Positions 31,895 through 44,060 of a stretch of DNA of 64,000 bases are shown here, one piece after another. Origin of the DNA: Dipteris shenzhenensis. Its lineage: Eukaryota > Polypodiophyta > Polypodiopsida > Gleicheniales. The notes under the pieces were generated by a model. The model saw only the letters and a program-made list of their open reading frames with translations, did not search any database and was not told the origin of the DNA. The DNA lies in the NCBI GenBank assembly GCA_047967505.1, contig CM106539.1; one strand, given 5' to 3'. The stretch's first letter is position 1. Every line of letters begins with the position of its first letter. The position numbers and the translations under genes were made by a program.

Positions 31895-34800
31895 CTACAA
31901 ATCACCATGCAAGAAGGCATTTTTCACATCCATCTGATAAAAAGACCATCCCTTTGCAGCAGCCATAGCAATTACTGCTCTCACGGTTGCCATCCTTGCA
32001 ACTAGGCTGAAAGTTTCCTCATAGTCAATTCCATATGTCTGCGCAAAACCTTTGGCAACCAATCTTGCCTTGTACTTGCTAACAGACCCATCAGCATTGT
32101 GCTTTACTTTGTAAACCCACTTGCAGCCAATAGCCTTCTTATCATGAGGCAAAGGCATCAAATCCCAAGTGTGGTTTGCATCCAAGGCAGCCATCTCTTC
32201 ATCCATAGCTGCTTCCCAATTTTTATGCCCTGCTACATCCTCAAAACATGTGGGCTCTGGCTCCTCTAGAACCTTGACCATATAAGCATAGTGATGTGCT
32301 GTATACCCATCATATCTCAGCCTGTCAACTGGATACTTAATACGAGTGGACCTCCGTACAACTGGATCAGTTGCAGGAGTCTTTAAATCATGCCTGCTTT
32401 TCCTTGCACCAGGTGTAACAACAGAAGGAATCCCAAGTTCCTCATCAAGGCTCATTTCAGAGCCGCTTGACTCTCCATCAACATGAGAGCTACCAGCAGA
32501 CACATCAAACATTGGAGCATGGTCTACTTTTTCTTTTCCCTTATGTGATACCTGCACAACACTATCAGGGCTGCCATGTGATGATTCACTAGATCTCAAT
32601 CTCCCTGTCCATGCATTAGATCCACTAGTAGAGGACTCTCTGGGTCCACTCAAGGCTTGAGATTGCTGCTCTGCATTTATTGCAGCATTCCCATTTCCTG
32701 CATCTGCATCTCCTATCATAACAGTTGGTGCATACCAGCTGCTCATTTCATCAAAAACAACATCTCTGCTCACTTGCATTTTGCCAGTGGAAGGGTTATA
32801 ATAGCGATACCCTTTCTGGTGCAGAGCATATCCAATAAAGATGCATTTTTCTACCTTTGGATCCAGCTTTGTTCTCTTCTCATCAGGAACATGAACATAA
32901 GCTATGCAACCAAATACCTTCAAGTGAGAAATATCTGGTTTTTGGCATGTATACATTTCTTCAGGCGTCATGCCATGGACAGCTGCAGTGGGGGTTCTGT
33001 TCATAATATAAATAGTAGTTGCTACTGCTTCAGCCCAAAAATAATTAGGCATTTTTTTCTCATTTAGGATCGCGCGTCCTACTTCTGCAATATGCCTGTT
33101 CTTCCTTTCTGCAACCCCATTCTGCTGAGGGGTAGACCTGCATGAGTACTTCCTTTGAATTCCCTGTTCTTTCAGATATTCACAAAATTCTTCTGAAAAG
33201 TACTCTCCCCCTCCATCAGATCTTAGCACTTTAATATGCACACCTTTCTCTTTTTCAACCATGGCCTTAAAAGCCTTGAAATGGCTGAACACTTCACTTT
33301 TGTGCTTCATAAAATAAATCCACACCTTCCTAGTGTAGTCATCAATAAACGTCACATAATAATGGCATCCACCAATAGAAGCAGCTTTGGTTGTCCAAAC
33401 ATCTGAATGGATCACTTCCAAAGGTCTTCTGCTCACCTTAGCATTTTTGGGAAATGCATGTCTGGCCTGCTTACCCATTTGGCATGCTTCACATACCTTT
33501 TGCATTCCCTCAACTCTGAATTTAGGCAAACCTGCAACAATGTTTTTCGTTTGCATAGATTTCAGCCTTTGTATATTCACGTGCCCAATGCGCTTGTGCC
33601 ATATCTCAATATCTGCAATGACACCTCTCCCATGCGCAAACATAGCAGCTTTCACCTCAGGCATATCAACATCCAAGGTGAACATTCTGCCATTTTTGTT
33701 GCCTTTCGCAACCAAGCGGCACTTATTTTTCAAGTCCTCAACAAAGCATCCATCAGGATTAAATCTAACCTGCAGACCTTGCTCAACCATCTGGCCAACT
33801 GAAACCAGGTTCTTAGTGATTTTTGGAACATGAAGTACATCTGCCAAGTATTTCGTTTTGCCATCCTGCATAGCCAATGGCACTTTACCAACCTGCATAA
33901 TTGGGTGCACAGTATCATCACCTGTTTCAACATAACCTGGCTTATCCAAATTTCTAACATCATGAAACCACTCACCATGACTGGTCATGTGGTTAGAGGC
34001 ACCTGAATCAACATACCAAACATCATTGCAAGCTGTAGCATCTCCTGACATGGAGTTAACCATATGCTGCATCACAAAAAGGTGCTCATTTCTGTCGTCA
34101 CCATGCCCACTTGATGATGCATAGTTGCTTTGCTGCAACTTCCCACTTTTGATGTCATTTTGCTTTTTATAGCATGTATTCTCCTTGTGTCCAGGCTTTC
34201 CACAATAATAGCATTCTGTGCTGCTATTTACTTGCTGGTTCCTTTGCCGTGAACCACGGCCTCTTTGGCTCCCCCTGCCTCTAGAACTACCACGTCCTCC
34301 TCCATAGGACTGGTTTTCCTGTTGTTGCTGTTGGTTCTGATTTCCTGCACGGCCACCAAAATGGCCTCTTCCTCTACCCCTGCCTCTACCTGTATTCGAG
34401 TAGAAAGTAGTCTCTTGAGAAGTTGAGGTGGCTGAACCACCATTCCTTTGCTCTTCACTCAGCAAGAGAGCAATAAGTTCCTGAAAATCAGGAAATGTTT
34501 CACGGACTCCAATGGATGTCCGAAACTGTGCATAATCTTTCCCAAGACCATTCAAGGTCACGAACACTAAGTCCTCATCATCAACAAGTGCTCCAATGGA
34601 GGCAAGAGAATCTGCAAGGCCTTTCACTTTCAAGGAATACTCATTTATATTCAGATTTTTCCTTTGCACATTGTGCAACTCCTGCTTTAGCTGCATCTTT
34701 CGTGCTTTGGTATTTGTGCTATACAGCTTCACCAATGTATCCCATGCCTCCTTAGGCGTCTCTACATCCTGTATATGCACAATCATAGAATCTGAAATGC

Positions 34801-35026
34801 TAACAGACAGCCAATACAGGCATTTTCTGGCTTTTTCATGCCATTCTTTAAAGGCCTTCAATTCAGCAGGAGTGGGAGCAGCACCCAAAACTGGTTCTGC
34901 AGTTTCACCACTGATGTACTCCCAAACTCCCTTTCCCATAAGGAAGTTTGTCATCCTGAACTTCCATGCTTGGAAGTTGTTCTTGTCAAGCTTCTCACTG
35001 ACAATGGTAGACAGATTCTCAGACAT
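31895..35026 (-). CDS. gag-pol: Copia B gag, protease, integrase and N-terminal RT
   Basis: I choose ATG 35024-35026 ([20 protein letters not shown]) over the in-frame ATG at 35053, because families E and F begin at the equivalent codon. In order: gag; an Arg-Gly-rich linker; CCHC knuckle [14 protein letters not shown]; protease [18 protein letters not shown]; pre-integrase WHKRIGHVN; integrase with [17 protein letters not shown] and [10 protein letters not shown] as the D, D and E sites; then reverse transcriptase up to NAFLHGDL. There the TAG at 31895-31897 replaces a residue that is normally Gln in this block, and one C-to-T change in CAG would explain it. Otherwise the frame is continuous with 30671-31882. 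Confidence 0.95.
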   Translation of the reverse strand: MSENLSTIVSEKLDKNNFQAWKFRMTNFLMGKGVWEYISGETAEPVLGAAPTPAELKAFKEWHEKARKCLYWLSVSISDSMIVHIQDVETPKEAWDTLVKLYSTNTKARKMQLKQELHNVQRKNLNINEYSLKVKGLADSLASIGALVDDEDLVFVTLNGLGKDYAQFRTSIGVRETFPDFQELIALLLSEEQRNGGSATSTSQETTFYSNTGRGRGRGRGHFGGRAGNQNQQQQQENQSYGGGRGSSRGRGSQRGRGSRQRNQQVNSSTECYYCGKPGHKENTCYKKQNDIKSGKLQQSNYASSSGHGDDRNEHLFVMQHMVNSMSGDATACNDVWYVDSGASNHMTSHGEWFHDVRNLDKPGYVETGDDTVHPIMQVGKVPLAMQDGKTKYLADVLHVPKITKNLVSVGQMVEQGLQVRFNPDGCFVEDLKNKCRLVAKGNKNGRMFTLDVDMPEVKAAMFAHGRGVIADIEIWHKRIGHVNIQRLKSMQTKNIVAGLPKFRVEGMQKVCEACQMGKQARHAFPKNAKVSRRPLEVIHSDVWTTKAASIGGCHYYVTFIDDYTRKVWIYFMKHKSEVFSHFKAFKAMVEKEKGVHIKVLRSDGGGEYFSEEFCEYLKEQGIQRKYSCRSTPQQNGVAERKNRHIAEVGRAILNEKKMPNYFWAEAVATTIYIMNRTPTAAVHGMTPEEMYTCQKPDISHLKVFGCIAYVHVPDEKRTKLDPKVEKCIFIGYALHQKGYRYYNPSTGKMQVSRDVVFDEMSSWYAPTVMIGDADAGNGNAAINAEQQSQALSGPRESSTSGSNAWTGRLRSSESSHGSPDSVVQVSHKGKEKVDHAPMFDVSAGSSHVDGESSGSEMSLDEELGIPSVVTPGARKSRHDLKTPATDPVVRRSTRIKYPVDRLRYDGYTAHHYAYMVKVLEEPEPTCFEDVAGHKNWEAAMDEEMAALDANHTWDLMPLPHDKKAIGCKWVYKVKHNADGSVSKYKARLVAKGFAQTYGIDYEETFSLVARMATVRAVIAMAAAKGWSFYQMDVKNAFLHGDL

Positions 35027-35603
35027 TTTACAAATCACGAATTGCAACAGCAACCTGTAAACATAGCAAATGCCTCACAAGGGCAAATAGCAAAACTTCT
35101 GCAAAAAGCCTCACAGGGGCAGATCTGCAACACTGACGAAAGTGGTATTTCACCACACAGTCACTTCCTAGTGACGATTTTGCATCAACAGGCAATAGGC
35201 ATGAATCTGCAACTCCCAATATCTCTGCACACAGGCATACGATGCAATTTCTGTGGCACCTTTTCACCGACTAGCTGCGCAGTGGTCGCGCAATGGTCGC
35301 ACAGCGAAAAACAGGGCCTTTTTCTGAGTATCTGCGAAGAACTTCCGCCTTCAAAACGGCCCCCAAAACGGCCTCAAATCAAAAAAATAAAGTCACCAAG
35401 GGCTTTGCCCTTACCCGCAGCATATACTGCGCTCTCGCCACACCGCGAAGAGCCTCTCAATCTGAAACAGTGCACTCCTGCACTTCTGGCTATGCTACCT
35501 GCAGAGATTTGCTCCCAAACTCGAAATAGGAAAGCAACACTGGTCCTCTTACCAGGACACCACAAACTTGGCTTGCTTTCTTGAGCTCCTTACCACGAAC
35601 AAG
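35027..35603 (-). other. Copia B leader
   Basis: About 580 bp between primer site and gag. By eye it is far more similar to the leader of family E (38556-39045) than the two families' LTRs or coding regions are to each other. The few short frames in it have no recognisable content. Confidence 0.7.
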
Positions 35604-35615
35604 GCTCTGATACCA
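35604..35615 (-). other. Primer-binding site of Copia B
   Basis: The minus strand reads TGGTATCAGAGC directly next to the 5' LTR, a perfect initiator tRNA-Met complement. Confidence 0.9.
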
Positions 35616-35913
35616 TGTAAAGAATAAGGGAGAGAGATAGGAGACTCGAGTTCAGCTTTCTTCACAACACACAAAAGAGAGAGGACACAAGGTTGGAGGG
35701 TGAAGCCTTTCTTCACTTTTGCACACAACAATAATACAATAGAAGAGGGAAATACCCTATATGTCAACACCTAGAATACGTGGTTCATATGTGAACCCAA
35801 ACCAAAAACATACGTGGTAGTCTAACTACACCACGAGTACAACTAACATAGGCGGTGACATAAATGATAGTCATCCAGGAGATATATCAGGGGTAGAGCT
35901 TGATATCTCAACA
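35616..35913 (-). repeat. Copia B 5' LTR (antisense)
   Basis: 298 bp, paired with 30416-30713, two substitutions apart, followed by the duplicated target TTCTA. Confidence 0.95.
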
Positions 35914-36087
35914 TTCTAGGCCATCCTTGGATGGGAGAGATAGAGTGGGCGTGAGCCTGGCCCTTTCATCCCCTTCTCTTGAGCATCTAGGATAGCAAAA
36001 CACAAGGATCCAAGAGCACCCACCTTAACAACTTGGGTGAATTTCAATTAGTGGCAAGTCATTTCTTGCTTAGTGGAGAGGGAGTAC

Positions 36088-36344
36088 TGACAAAATATGA
36101 AGAAGGGAAAGGAGAAGAGTGGAGATGAGGAGAGAGGGCACAGCTAGAGAGCACACCACAAATGACTAACTGTACACTAGAATTAGTTGAAAACATAGAA
36201 TATATACAAACCCTTTTAGGGTTAGGGTTAGGGGATCTAACCCTTTCCTTTATAGCACTCTACAAGGTTAGTGCTATGCACATATGATCACATGATGGTG
36301 CTATTCACACATGATCACATGATGTTGAGCGTGAACTCTCAACA
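36088..36344 (-). repeat. Copia A-family 3' LTR (second copy, antisense)
   Basis: 257 bp, the same length as the family A LTRs, with roughly ten substitutions. It keeps the G-box-like repeats, TATA box and CCCTAA units. A family A purine tract follows at 36345-36360. The flanking pentamer AGTAC (36083-36087) has no match at the other end of the chimeric element. Confidence 0.9.
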
Positions 36345-36432
36345 CCTTCCCTCAAGATCAACATCATGAAGTAGGCCTTCCCTCAAGATGATGATTCTGG
36401 GAAATCGAAGAAGGACTGAGCATTACATTCCA

Positions 36433-36732
36433 TTACACCCCTTTAATGGGAATGTCCTTCCTCTGCATCAAACCAAGAGCTAGTCGGTGTTTCTCGAGTA
36501 GCTCTTTACCGAGTGGTTTGGTAAAGATGTCTGCAACATTTTCTTTGCTATCACAATGCTGCAGTGTGATGTCACCAAGTAACACTCTTTCTCTGATGAA
36601 GTGCTCTCTAACATCAATGTGCTTTGTTCTGGAGTGATATACTAGATTTTTGGCCACAATGCTTGAGCCGATTGATTATCATAATATATTGTTGTTGGCT
36701 TTGACTCATCAAAGTAATCTGTTTCTGACAAT
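36433..36732 (-). pseudogene. Copia A-family RNase H C-terminus
   Basis: Closely matches the last 100 codons of family A pol, from LSETDYFDESKPTTIY to the end, with stop TAA at 36433. A one-base insertion near 36658 (LWPKI where family A has LAKNP) splits the frame. Its upstream edge at 36732/36733 is fused directly to family E integrase. Confidence 0.9.
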
Positions 36733-38555
36733 CCATCTGACCTTAGGCATTTTATTTGCAGGCCTGTTTCTTTTTCAACCATAGCTTTGAAAGCTTTGAA
36801 GTGCCCAAACACTTCACTTTTCTTTTTCATAAAATACACCCACAGTTTTCTGCTGAAGTCATCAATAAATGTGACAAAATAGTGACAGCCTCCAATAGAT
36901 GCAGCTTTTGTAGTCCACACATCAGAGTGGATTAATTCCAATGGCATTTTACTCTCTTGAACATGCCTAGGAAAAGGTTTCCTTGCCTGTTTCCCAAATT
37001 GACAGGCTTCACAAACCTTGTGCATTTCTGCAACCTTGAATTTAGGCAATCCTGCAACAATATTTTGGGCTTGCATTGATTTAAGTCGCTGTATATTAAC
37101 ATGACCAATGAGTTTGTGCCAGATATCAATATCTGCAACTACACCGATCCCATGTGCAAACATTGCTGCACTCAATTCAGGCATGTCCGCATCCAATGTA
37201 AACATCCTGCCCTTCTTCTTTCCTTTTGCTATCAAGCGACCATTATTTTTCATATCCTCAACAAAGCATCCATGAGGATTAAATCTGACCTGCAAGCCCT
37301 GCTCAACCATCTGACCAACAGAAACTAGGTTCTTGGTGATGTTCGGGACATGAAATACATCAGACAAGTATTTCTTTTTCCCATCCTGCATAGACAAACA
37401 AATTTTGCCAATCTGCACAATAGGATGTGCAGTATCATCACCAGTCTCCACAAATCCTGGTTTTTCCATTTTTCTTGCATCCTACATCCATTTAGCGTGA
37501 CCTGTCATGTGGTTTGATGCACCTGAGTCAACATACCACACATCATTGCTTTCTTCTGCACTTGTTACAGAATTTGTCATATGCTGCACCATAAACAAAT
37601 GCTCATTTCTGTCATCACCCTGTCTACTAGAGGATGCATAATTGCCTTGCTGCAATTTTCCATTCATAATGTCATTCTGCTTTTTATAGCAGTCCTTAGC
37701 CATATGACCCATTTTGCCACAATAGTAGCATTCAATATTTCTGTTTGCATTTTGGCCTCTCTGCCATCCACCACGGCCTCTTTGGCTCCCCCTGCCTCTA
37801 GAGTTACCACGTCCTCCTGCATAGGACTGGTTTTCTTGCATTTGCTACATATTCTGATTTCTACCATGGCCTACAAATCGGCCTCCTCTACCTCTGCCTC
37901 TACCTCTGCCAGCATTTGAGTAGAAGACAGTTTCTTTTGAAGTTCCTGCTGAAGAAGATGCACCCCCATTTCTCTGCTCTTCAGAAATTAGAAGAGCAAT
38001 CAACTCCTCAAAATCTGGAAATTTTTCACGGACGGCAATGGATGTCTAGAATTGTGCATAATCCTTTCCTAGACCATTCAAGGTCACAGAAACCAAATCG
38101 TCATATCCCACTGGTGACCCAATGGAAGCAAGTGCATCTGCAATTTTCTTCACTTTCATGTGGTAGTCATTTATGCTCAAATTTTCTCTCTGCACATTGT
38201 GCAACTCCTGTTTGAGTTGCATTTTCCTGGCTTGCGTATTTGTGCTGTACATTTTTGCCAAAGTATCCCATGCCTCCTTTGGCGTACTTGCATCCTGAAT
38301 ATGCACAATCATGGAGTCCGAAATACTGATAGACAGCCAGTACATAACTTTCCTGGCTCTCTCATGCCATCCTTTAAATGCCTGCATTTCCTATTGACTG
38401 GGAACATTAGGAAGAACAGGTTCTTCTTCATTTCCTGTAATGAATTCCCAAAAGCCTTTTCCCATCAAGAAATTCGTCATTCTAAACTTCCATGCCTGGA
38501 AGTTGTTCTTGTCAAGCTTTTCAGTGACAATCTGTGAAAGAGAATCAGATGCCAT
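36733..38555 (-). pseudogene. gag-pol: Copia family E gag, protease and partial integrase
   Basis: Starts at ATG 38555 ([20 protein letters not shown]). It contains gag, an Arg-Gly-rich linker, CCHC knuckle CYYCGKMGHMAKDC near 37700, protease [15 protein letters not shown] near 37530, and integrase as far as the second Asp (CLRSDG), where it joins family A sequence in frame. Four TAG stops break it (in PSQ*EMQ, AQF*TSI, QNM*QMQ and WM*DAR), each where Gln fits. It has lost the second half of integrase, all of reverse transcriptase and most of RNase H. Confidence 0.9.
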
Positions 38556-39045
38556 TATAGAACACTGCAAAATATTCTGTCACTGCAAAAAACACAGCTT
38601 TTGCCTCACACGGGCGGATCTGCAAGACTGATGAAAGTGGTATTTCACCACACAGTCACTTCCTAGTGACGATTTTGCATCAACAGGCAACAGGCATGAA
38701 TCTGCAACTCCCAATATCTCTGCACACAGGCATATGATGCAATTTCTGCGGCACCTTTCCATTGACTAGCCGCGTAGTAGTGGTCGCACAGCAAAAAACA
38801 GGGCCTTTTTCTGAGTGCCTACGAAGAACTTCCGCCTTCAAAACGGGCCCTGAAACGGCCTCAAATCAGAAAAATAAAGTCACACCGCGAAGGGCGTCTC
38901 AATTTGAAATAGTGCACTCCTGCACTTCTGGCTGTGCTACCTGCAGAGATTTGCTCCCAAACTCAAAATAGGAAAGCAACACTGGTCCTCTTACCAGGAC
39001 ACCACGAACTTGGCTTGCTTTCTTGAGCTCTTTACCACGAACAAG

Positions 39046-39057
39046 GCTCTGATACCA
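39046..39057 (-). other. Primer-binding site of Copia E
   Basis: Perfect TGGTATCAGAGC on the minus strand, abutting the LTR. Confidence 0.9.
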
Positions 39058-39409
39058 TGTGAAGATTGTGGGAGAGAGGGAAGGAATCTCACTTGTGGCT
39101 TTCTCACATGCACAATGGATGAATACACACGAAGGTGGAGGCTGAAAACAGTTTTCCTCTTCTTAGTTGTGAAAGCCAAAAGAACTCTAGTACAAAGAAA
39201 TAGAAGAACCCTATATGTGGGTCTCAAACCAAACTCAACTAACTAAGGTGGCATACTAACTGAGCCACGAACTAGTGTAGATAAGGATAGCTGCCATCTA
39301 GCTATTATTCGTGGGCGGTGTACCAACCGCATCTCCAGCTAACAAGTCGGTGACATAAGTGCACAACAGTCACCCTGGCATATCGCGAGTGGAGCTCGAT
39401 ATCTCAACA
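39058..39409 (-). repeat. Copia E 5' LTR (antisense)
   Basis: 352 bp, TGTGAAGATTG to GATATCTCAACA on the plus strand. A 155-bp piece of the same LTR family occurs at 58719-58873. No E-type 3' LTR is present, because the left end of this element is of family A. Confidence 0.85.
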
Positions 39410-39573
39410 TTTATGGCACCGAAATAGTTAGGTGGCAGATATGCCACTAGTGAATAACAGTTGTATGATAGCTCCTTGATGTATGGTTTTGGTTCACACT
39501 AGGAACCACTTATCTAGAGTTAGTAGGGCACTTAGTCATAGAGTGTCCTCTCTCTCCCCCATAATCTTTTCTA
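39410..39573 (+). repeat. Copia C LTR fragment, plus orientation
   Basis: Reverse-complement match to parts of 41895-42190, with an internal deletion of about 100 bp, ending CCCCCATAATCTTTTCTA. Copia E inserted into it, but the other half of this LTR is absent to the left of the chimera. Confidence 0.75.
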
Positions 39574-39589
39574 GCTTTATGTAGAGCGG

Positions 39590-40230
39590 CAAAGTTCATC
39601 TTGTCTTTGGGACCTAATCCTCTATTCTAGGTCCCTGCCTTGGCATCCATGGATAGGCCAAAAGCCTCCACTTTAATTAGATCGTGAAGGTCTCTGAAGG
39701 CTCGACACACTTGCTTAAACTGCTCCATATACTCGATTGGATCTTCGTCACCCTTGAATTTCTTGATGTACTTGAGAATGTGAATGGGCCTTACTTTTGT
39801 TCTATTTTCTCTATTACAATCAGCCGCTCCCTTGCCAATAGCATAGGACATTCTGTTCCAATCATCAGCTAACATTAGGGGAGTTGGTATTGCTGGGGCC
39901 ATTGGTCTAGGAGCTAGGTGACTTGAATTATATCCTGTTGGTATGGCAACGGTACCATAGGCACCACCATGGGTTCCTGATGCTCTAGGTGCTAGGTGGC
40001 AGTAGGGTAGGCACTGGGCTCACAAGGGACAAGGCCCCCGGGCCCTACTGATGTCATCAGTCAGTCCCCAAAATCGAGAGGTGCTCCACCACCGATAGGC
40101 ATTGTGGTCAGGTTCTCGGGATCAAGTTGTCCTTGATACATCTCCTGCTAACTAGTATTTGGTCTATCCGAATACCCTTATCCTACCCTAAATCTACTAA
40201 TTGATCCTTTTAGGCCATTTACTACATCAT
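39590..40230 (-). pseudogene. gag: Gypsy gag fragment
   Basis: The minus strand (best open 39627-39902) has KYIKKFKGDEDPIEYMEQF followed by KQVCRAFRDLHDLIKVEAFGLSM, the pattern of the Gypsy retrotransposon gag core (KF.G..DP.E.L..F). Upstream, at 39903-40230, Pro/Gly-rich frames appear to be the gag N-terminus in shifted frames. No zinc knuckle or pol remains attached. Confidence 0.65.
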
Positions 40231-41239
40231 TTTATATCTTTTGAAGGCTGTCCTAATCTACCTAGTGGTGGGAAATAGTACAAGGCTCAACTACCTCCAT
40301 GTATGACACCATAATACATCAAAATGAGGTGCCATAGTAACTATAATATGCCAAAAGAGTCTCCAAATGATGCTTAAAATACCTGTAGTGCCCATGTAGT
40401 GCCTCCAAATGAACGTGTCAACCAAAGTGGTTAACATGTCCCCACATCTGAAGTACATTCCGTCCTTGGAATGTGGAAGAAGAGGATATGTCAATAGAAT
40501 TAAGAAAAAAGGTCGCTAATGAGGATGTGATGAGGCTAGAGTGGATCATGCAAATGAAGATAGGTCAATGAAGCCCAAAGTGAGGAAGCAAGAGAAGCTC
40601 CCCCACAACTTATGTGAATCATGTGTTATGGCATCGGCTCACCATGATGTGCCAGTCTAGTAGTGACTAGGGTCTGTAATGAGTAGCTAGCAAGAAGAAA
40701 AAACCCAAGACCAATTCATACAACCTATAAAATTAATACATGTACCCCATGAATAATATGAGAATGGAATGTCAAACCCAAGAGAACCCAGGAAATGTTA
40801 TGGAACATGCAAAGTATAATGAAGCACATAAGGAATGCCATGCAACACAAGCAATAGTGTCTACAGAAGATGTGTGAGTGAATAATGCAAAGATACAAAA
40901 GTGGTATGTCGATGGCGAGATGCTCATTGAAGCCAAGCTCTCCACTTCGTCACATCACTCAGCTATGCAAATAATGGAGAAGGGGTTAAAGAGAAGTACT
41001 ACCCACCACCTATGATCACTCATGGAATATGATGAGTCACCTAGTCCTAAGAACCCGATGGCTCATACCTCATTCAGGCGAGGTGCGACCCTTTTGTCAT
41101 GAAGCTCAAAAAAGGTAAAAAAAGTGCATCGATGTGTGTGAGTGGAAGAAAAAAAAAGGCCAAAAATTGACTTCTAGGTGATGGTGGGCTAGGCTCACGC
41201 CCACCCTATCTCTCCCATCCAAAGATGGCCTAGAAATTT
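40231..41239. other. Gene-free region, dispersed repeat
   Basis: No gene is seen. 41030-41240 is related to 29480-29700, and 41176-41240 in reverse complement to 35914-35965. An A-rich stretch lies at about 41140-41165. Confidence 0.4.
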
Positions 41240-41894
41240 TTGTGCATGTGTTTTGCACAAAAAAGACTTTAAAAATAAAAAATGAGGCAAAACCAACCCA
41301 CGACCCCTATGTCATGTCAGCTTTTCATCGGGCTCATTTGTGTGTTTGGCCTTTTCAAAAGCAATTCCCTTTCTTCTATGACGTAATTCTTGAAGTGCGG
41401 GGACACAGCTCATAGGTCCTCATCCTCGGGAAGGATGTCATTGGTGCTGGTACCCATAGTGCATATCTACTAGGGACTGTTAAGAGGGGTTTGTATCTTT
41501 TTAAGTGATATGTGGTAAGAAGTGGCCATATGGTCCAAAGAAGTTTCCCATCATGGGTGGAACTCTTCAAGCTCGAGGGCAGCTTGCACTTGGTGTAACC
41601 AGTGTCTGAGTTTACCTGAATTTCTCCATTGTGAGAACATGAAGACGAGGCCTTGTGGTCCAGGAGAGTGTCGATTTGTGGTATGAGCATAAATAGACTA
41701 GATGTATTAGGTGCTTCCTCCCATCCTGGCTTCGGAGGGACATCAATGGTGGTGGACAGCAGGTGGATCCAATTTTGACTGTCTTCTTCTTCTAGGAGAG
41801 GAACATATCTAGGTTCTGGATGGTTCCTCTAAAACTCACCGGTGAGAAGGGGGTTGTAGATGGTTAGGGATGGGCTGTCCTGAGATGTGGCAGA
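41240..41894 (-). pseudogene. Gypsy G fragment, antisense and uninterrupted
   Basis: Homologous in reverse complement to 15560-15944 plus 21229-21350. It shows the pre-insertion state of the site used by Copia F. It is non-coding in its present state. The left boundary is approximate. Confidence 0.65.
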
Positions 41895-42243
41895 TGAAAA
41901 GATTATGGGGGAGAGAGAGGAGAACTCTTTTGCAGCAACTTTCTTCTTCACAACAAGAGACAAGAGGTGTAGGCTCAAACTCTTCTATCTTCTTACTTGA
42001 AAACCACACACAACAAGATATACATATGAAAGTCTATGAGCACTCTATGACTAAGTGTCCTACTAACTCTAGATAAGTGGTTCCTAGTGTGAACCCAAAC
42101 CATACATCAAAGAGCTGCTATACAAGTGTTATTCACTAGTGGCGTATCTACCACCTAACTATGTTGGTGCCATAAATGCAGAACGGTCACCTCAACCTAG
42201 CGATTCATCATTATCCACATGTATTGAGCTCGATATCTCATTA
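41895..42243 (-). repeat. Copia C 3' LTR (antisense)
   Basis: 349 bp, TGAAAAGATTATGGGGG onward. The right terminus is mutated to CTCATTA, where the family has CTCAACA. It is uninterrupted, so it served as the reference for the split copy at 1628-9982. Confidence 0.85.
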
Positions 42244-44060
42244 CTCCCCCTTGAGCTTAACTGCATACTACAAACACCAAGTAAGCTTCTAAGCTTACGA
42301 AGCTTCTCTGCACCCAATGCCTTTGTAAAATTATCATCAACTTGGTCCTCTGTGCTAACATTTACTAAATCCAAACCACCTGCTAGAACCTTCTCTCTTA
42401 CAAAGTGGTAATGCACCTCAATGTACTTTGTTATACCATGAAACATAGGATTACTAGCCAACTATATGTTGCTCATATTGTCACAATAAAGGACAATATT
42501 GAGAAGTACTCTTCCCGTCCATCAAAACATAGGACCTTTATCCTCATTCCCTTTTCTTTTTCCACCATTGCCTTGAAAGATTAGAAGTTACCAAACACTT
42601 CACTCTTCTCTTTCATGAAGTAAACCCACACTTTCTAGTGTGGTCATCAATGAAGCTTACATAATAATTGCAGCCTCCCATAAACTCGATTTTTGTAGTC
42701 CACACATTTGAGTGGATAACTTCCAAGGCTCTTCTGCTAACATCAGCATTATGAGGAAACAGGTGTCTTGCTTACTTTCCGAATTGGCAAGCTTCACAAA
42801 CTTTCTGCATACCTACAAGCTTAAACTTTGGCAAACCTAAAACAATGTTCTTGACCTGCGTATTTTTCAGCCTCTGCAAATTTACATGACCAATGTACTT
42901 ATGTCATATCTCAATGTCTGTAACAACTCCTGTTCCATGTGCAAACATAGCTGCATTCACTTCATGTATATTAACATTTAAGGTGAACATTCTCCCCTGC
43001 CTGTCACCCTTTGCAACCAACCTGCATTGATCTTTGAAATCCTCAACAAAGTATCCTTGAGGATTAAAGGTCACTTGCAAACCCTGCTCCACCATTTGAC
43101 CAATAGAAACTAGGTTCTTTGTAATATTTGGAACATGAAGTACATCAGCAAGGTACTTCATTTTACCATCTTGCATGCACATCGGAACATTTCTGGTATG
43201 TGCAATAGGATGCGCAGTATCATCACCAGTCTCCACAAAACCTGGCTTTTTAATTTTATGCATTTCTTTAAACCATTCACCATGACTGGTCATATGGTTT
43301 GAAGCACCAGAATCAATGTACCCTAAATCTTTTGGATTTGATTCATCTCCAACAATGGAGCTTAGCATGTGTTGCATGACAAATAGCTTCTCATTTCTTT
43401 AAACCATTCACCATGACTGGTAGTATGGTTTGAAGCACCAGAAACAATGTATCCTACATCTTTTGAATTTGCTTCATCTCCAACAATGGAGCTTAGCATG
43501 TGCTGCATGACAAATAGCTTTTCATTTCCATCATCATCTTGCTTACTAGAGGAGGCATAGTTTCCTCGTTGCATCTTCCCACTCCTTATATCATTCTGCT
43601 TTTTGTAATAGTATTTAGCAATATGGCTTGGCTTGCCACTCTTATCTGACTATTAGTCCCTTTGCCGACCACCATAGCCTCTTTGGCTCTCCCTGCCTCT
43701 ATATTGGCCTCTTCTACCTCCATATGGTTGATTTTCTAAATATTATTGTTGATGACCACGATTTCCATATTGGCCACCACCACATCTTCTAGATGAGGAC
43801 CTACCTCTACCTCTACCTGAATCTGAGTAGAAGGCATGTTCCAGTAAATTTCTAGATGAGGGTGTGCTACCCTTTACTCTCATTTCTTCACTAATGAGAA
43901 GTGCAATCAAATCCTAAAAATCAAAAAATGTCTCTCAAACTTCAATGGAAGTTCGAAATTAACTGTAATCTGTGTCAAGACCATTGAGGGACACTGACAC
44001 AAGATCTTCGTCATCCTCAGATGATCCAATAGATGCAAGGGCATCTGCAAGCTTCTTGAC
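42244..44060 (-). pseudogene. gag-pol: Copia C gag-pol, internally deleted
   Basis: Order on the minus strand: gag remnants (43575-44060), protease and pre-integrase (open 42904-43377, with [16 protein letters not shown]), integrase to about 42500, then a jump to RNase H (open 42192-42461, with ARTKHIEVHYHF-like residues mutated to GITKYIEVHYHF). Reverse transcriptase is missing, with the deletion joint near 42495-42505. The protease segment is tandemly duplicated. Beyond 44060 the gag start is lost, and a leader-like piece similar to the B/E leaders continues to about 44260. Confidence 0.85.
43261..43522 (-). repeat. 131-bp tandem duplication over the protease active site
   Basis: 43261-43391 and 43392-43522 are near-identical and both include the protease active-site box, as [10 protein letters not shown] in one and VSGASNHTTS in the other. 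The period is not a multiple of three, so it shifts the frame. Confidence 0.9.

Larger units (their letters stand above)
30416..35913 (-). mobile_element. Young full-length Copia LTR retrotransposon (family B), antisense
   Basis: 5498 bp, with 298-bp LTRs that differ at two positions and a perfect 5-bp duplication TTCTA (30411-30415 and 35914-35918). A perfect tRNA-Met primer site and a purine tract are in place. The gag-pol frame is complete apart from one in-frame TAG. The unoccupied target is recognisable in the related sequence near 41230 ('ttctaggccatc'). Confidence 0.95.
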
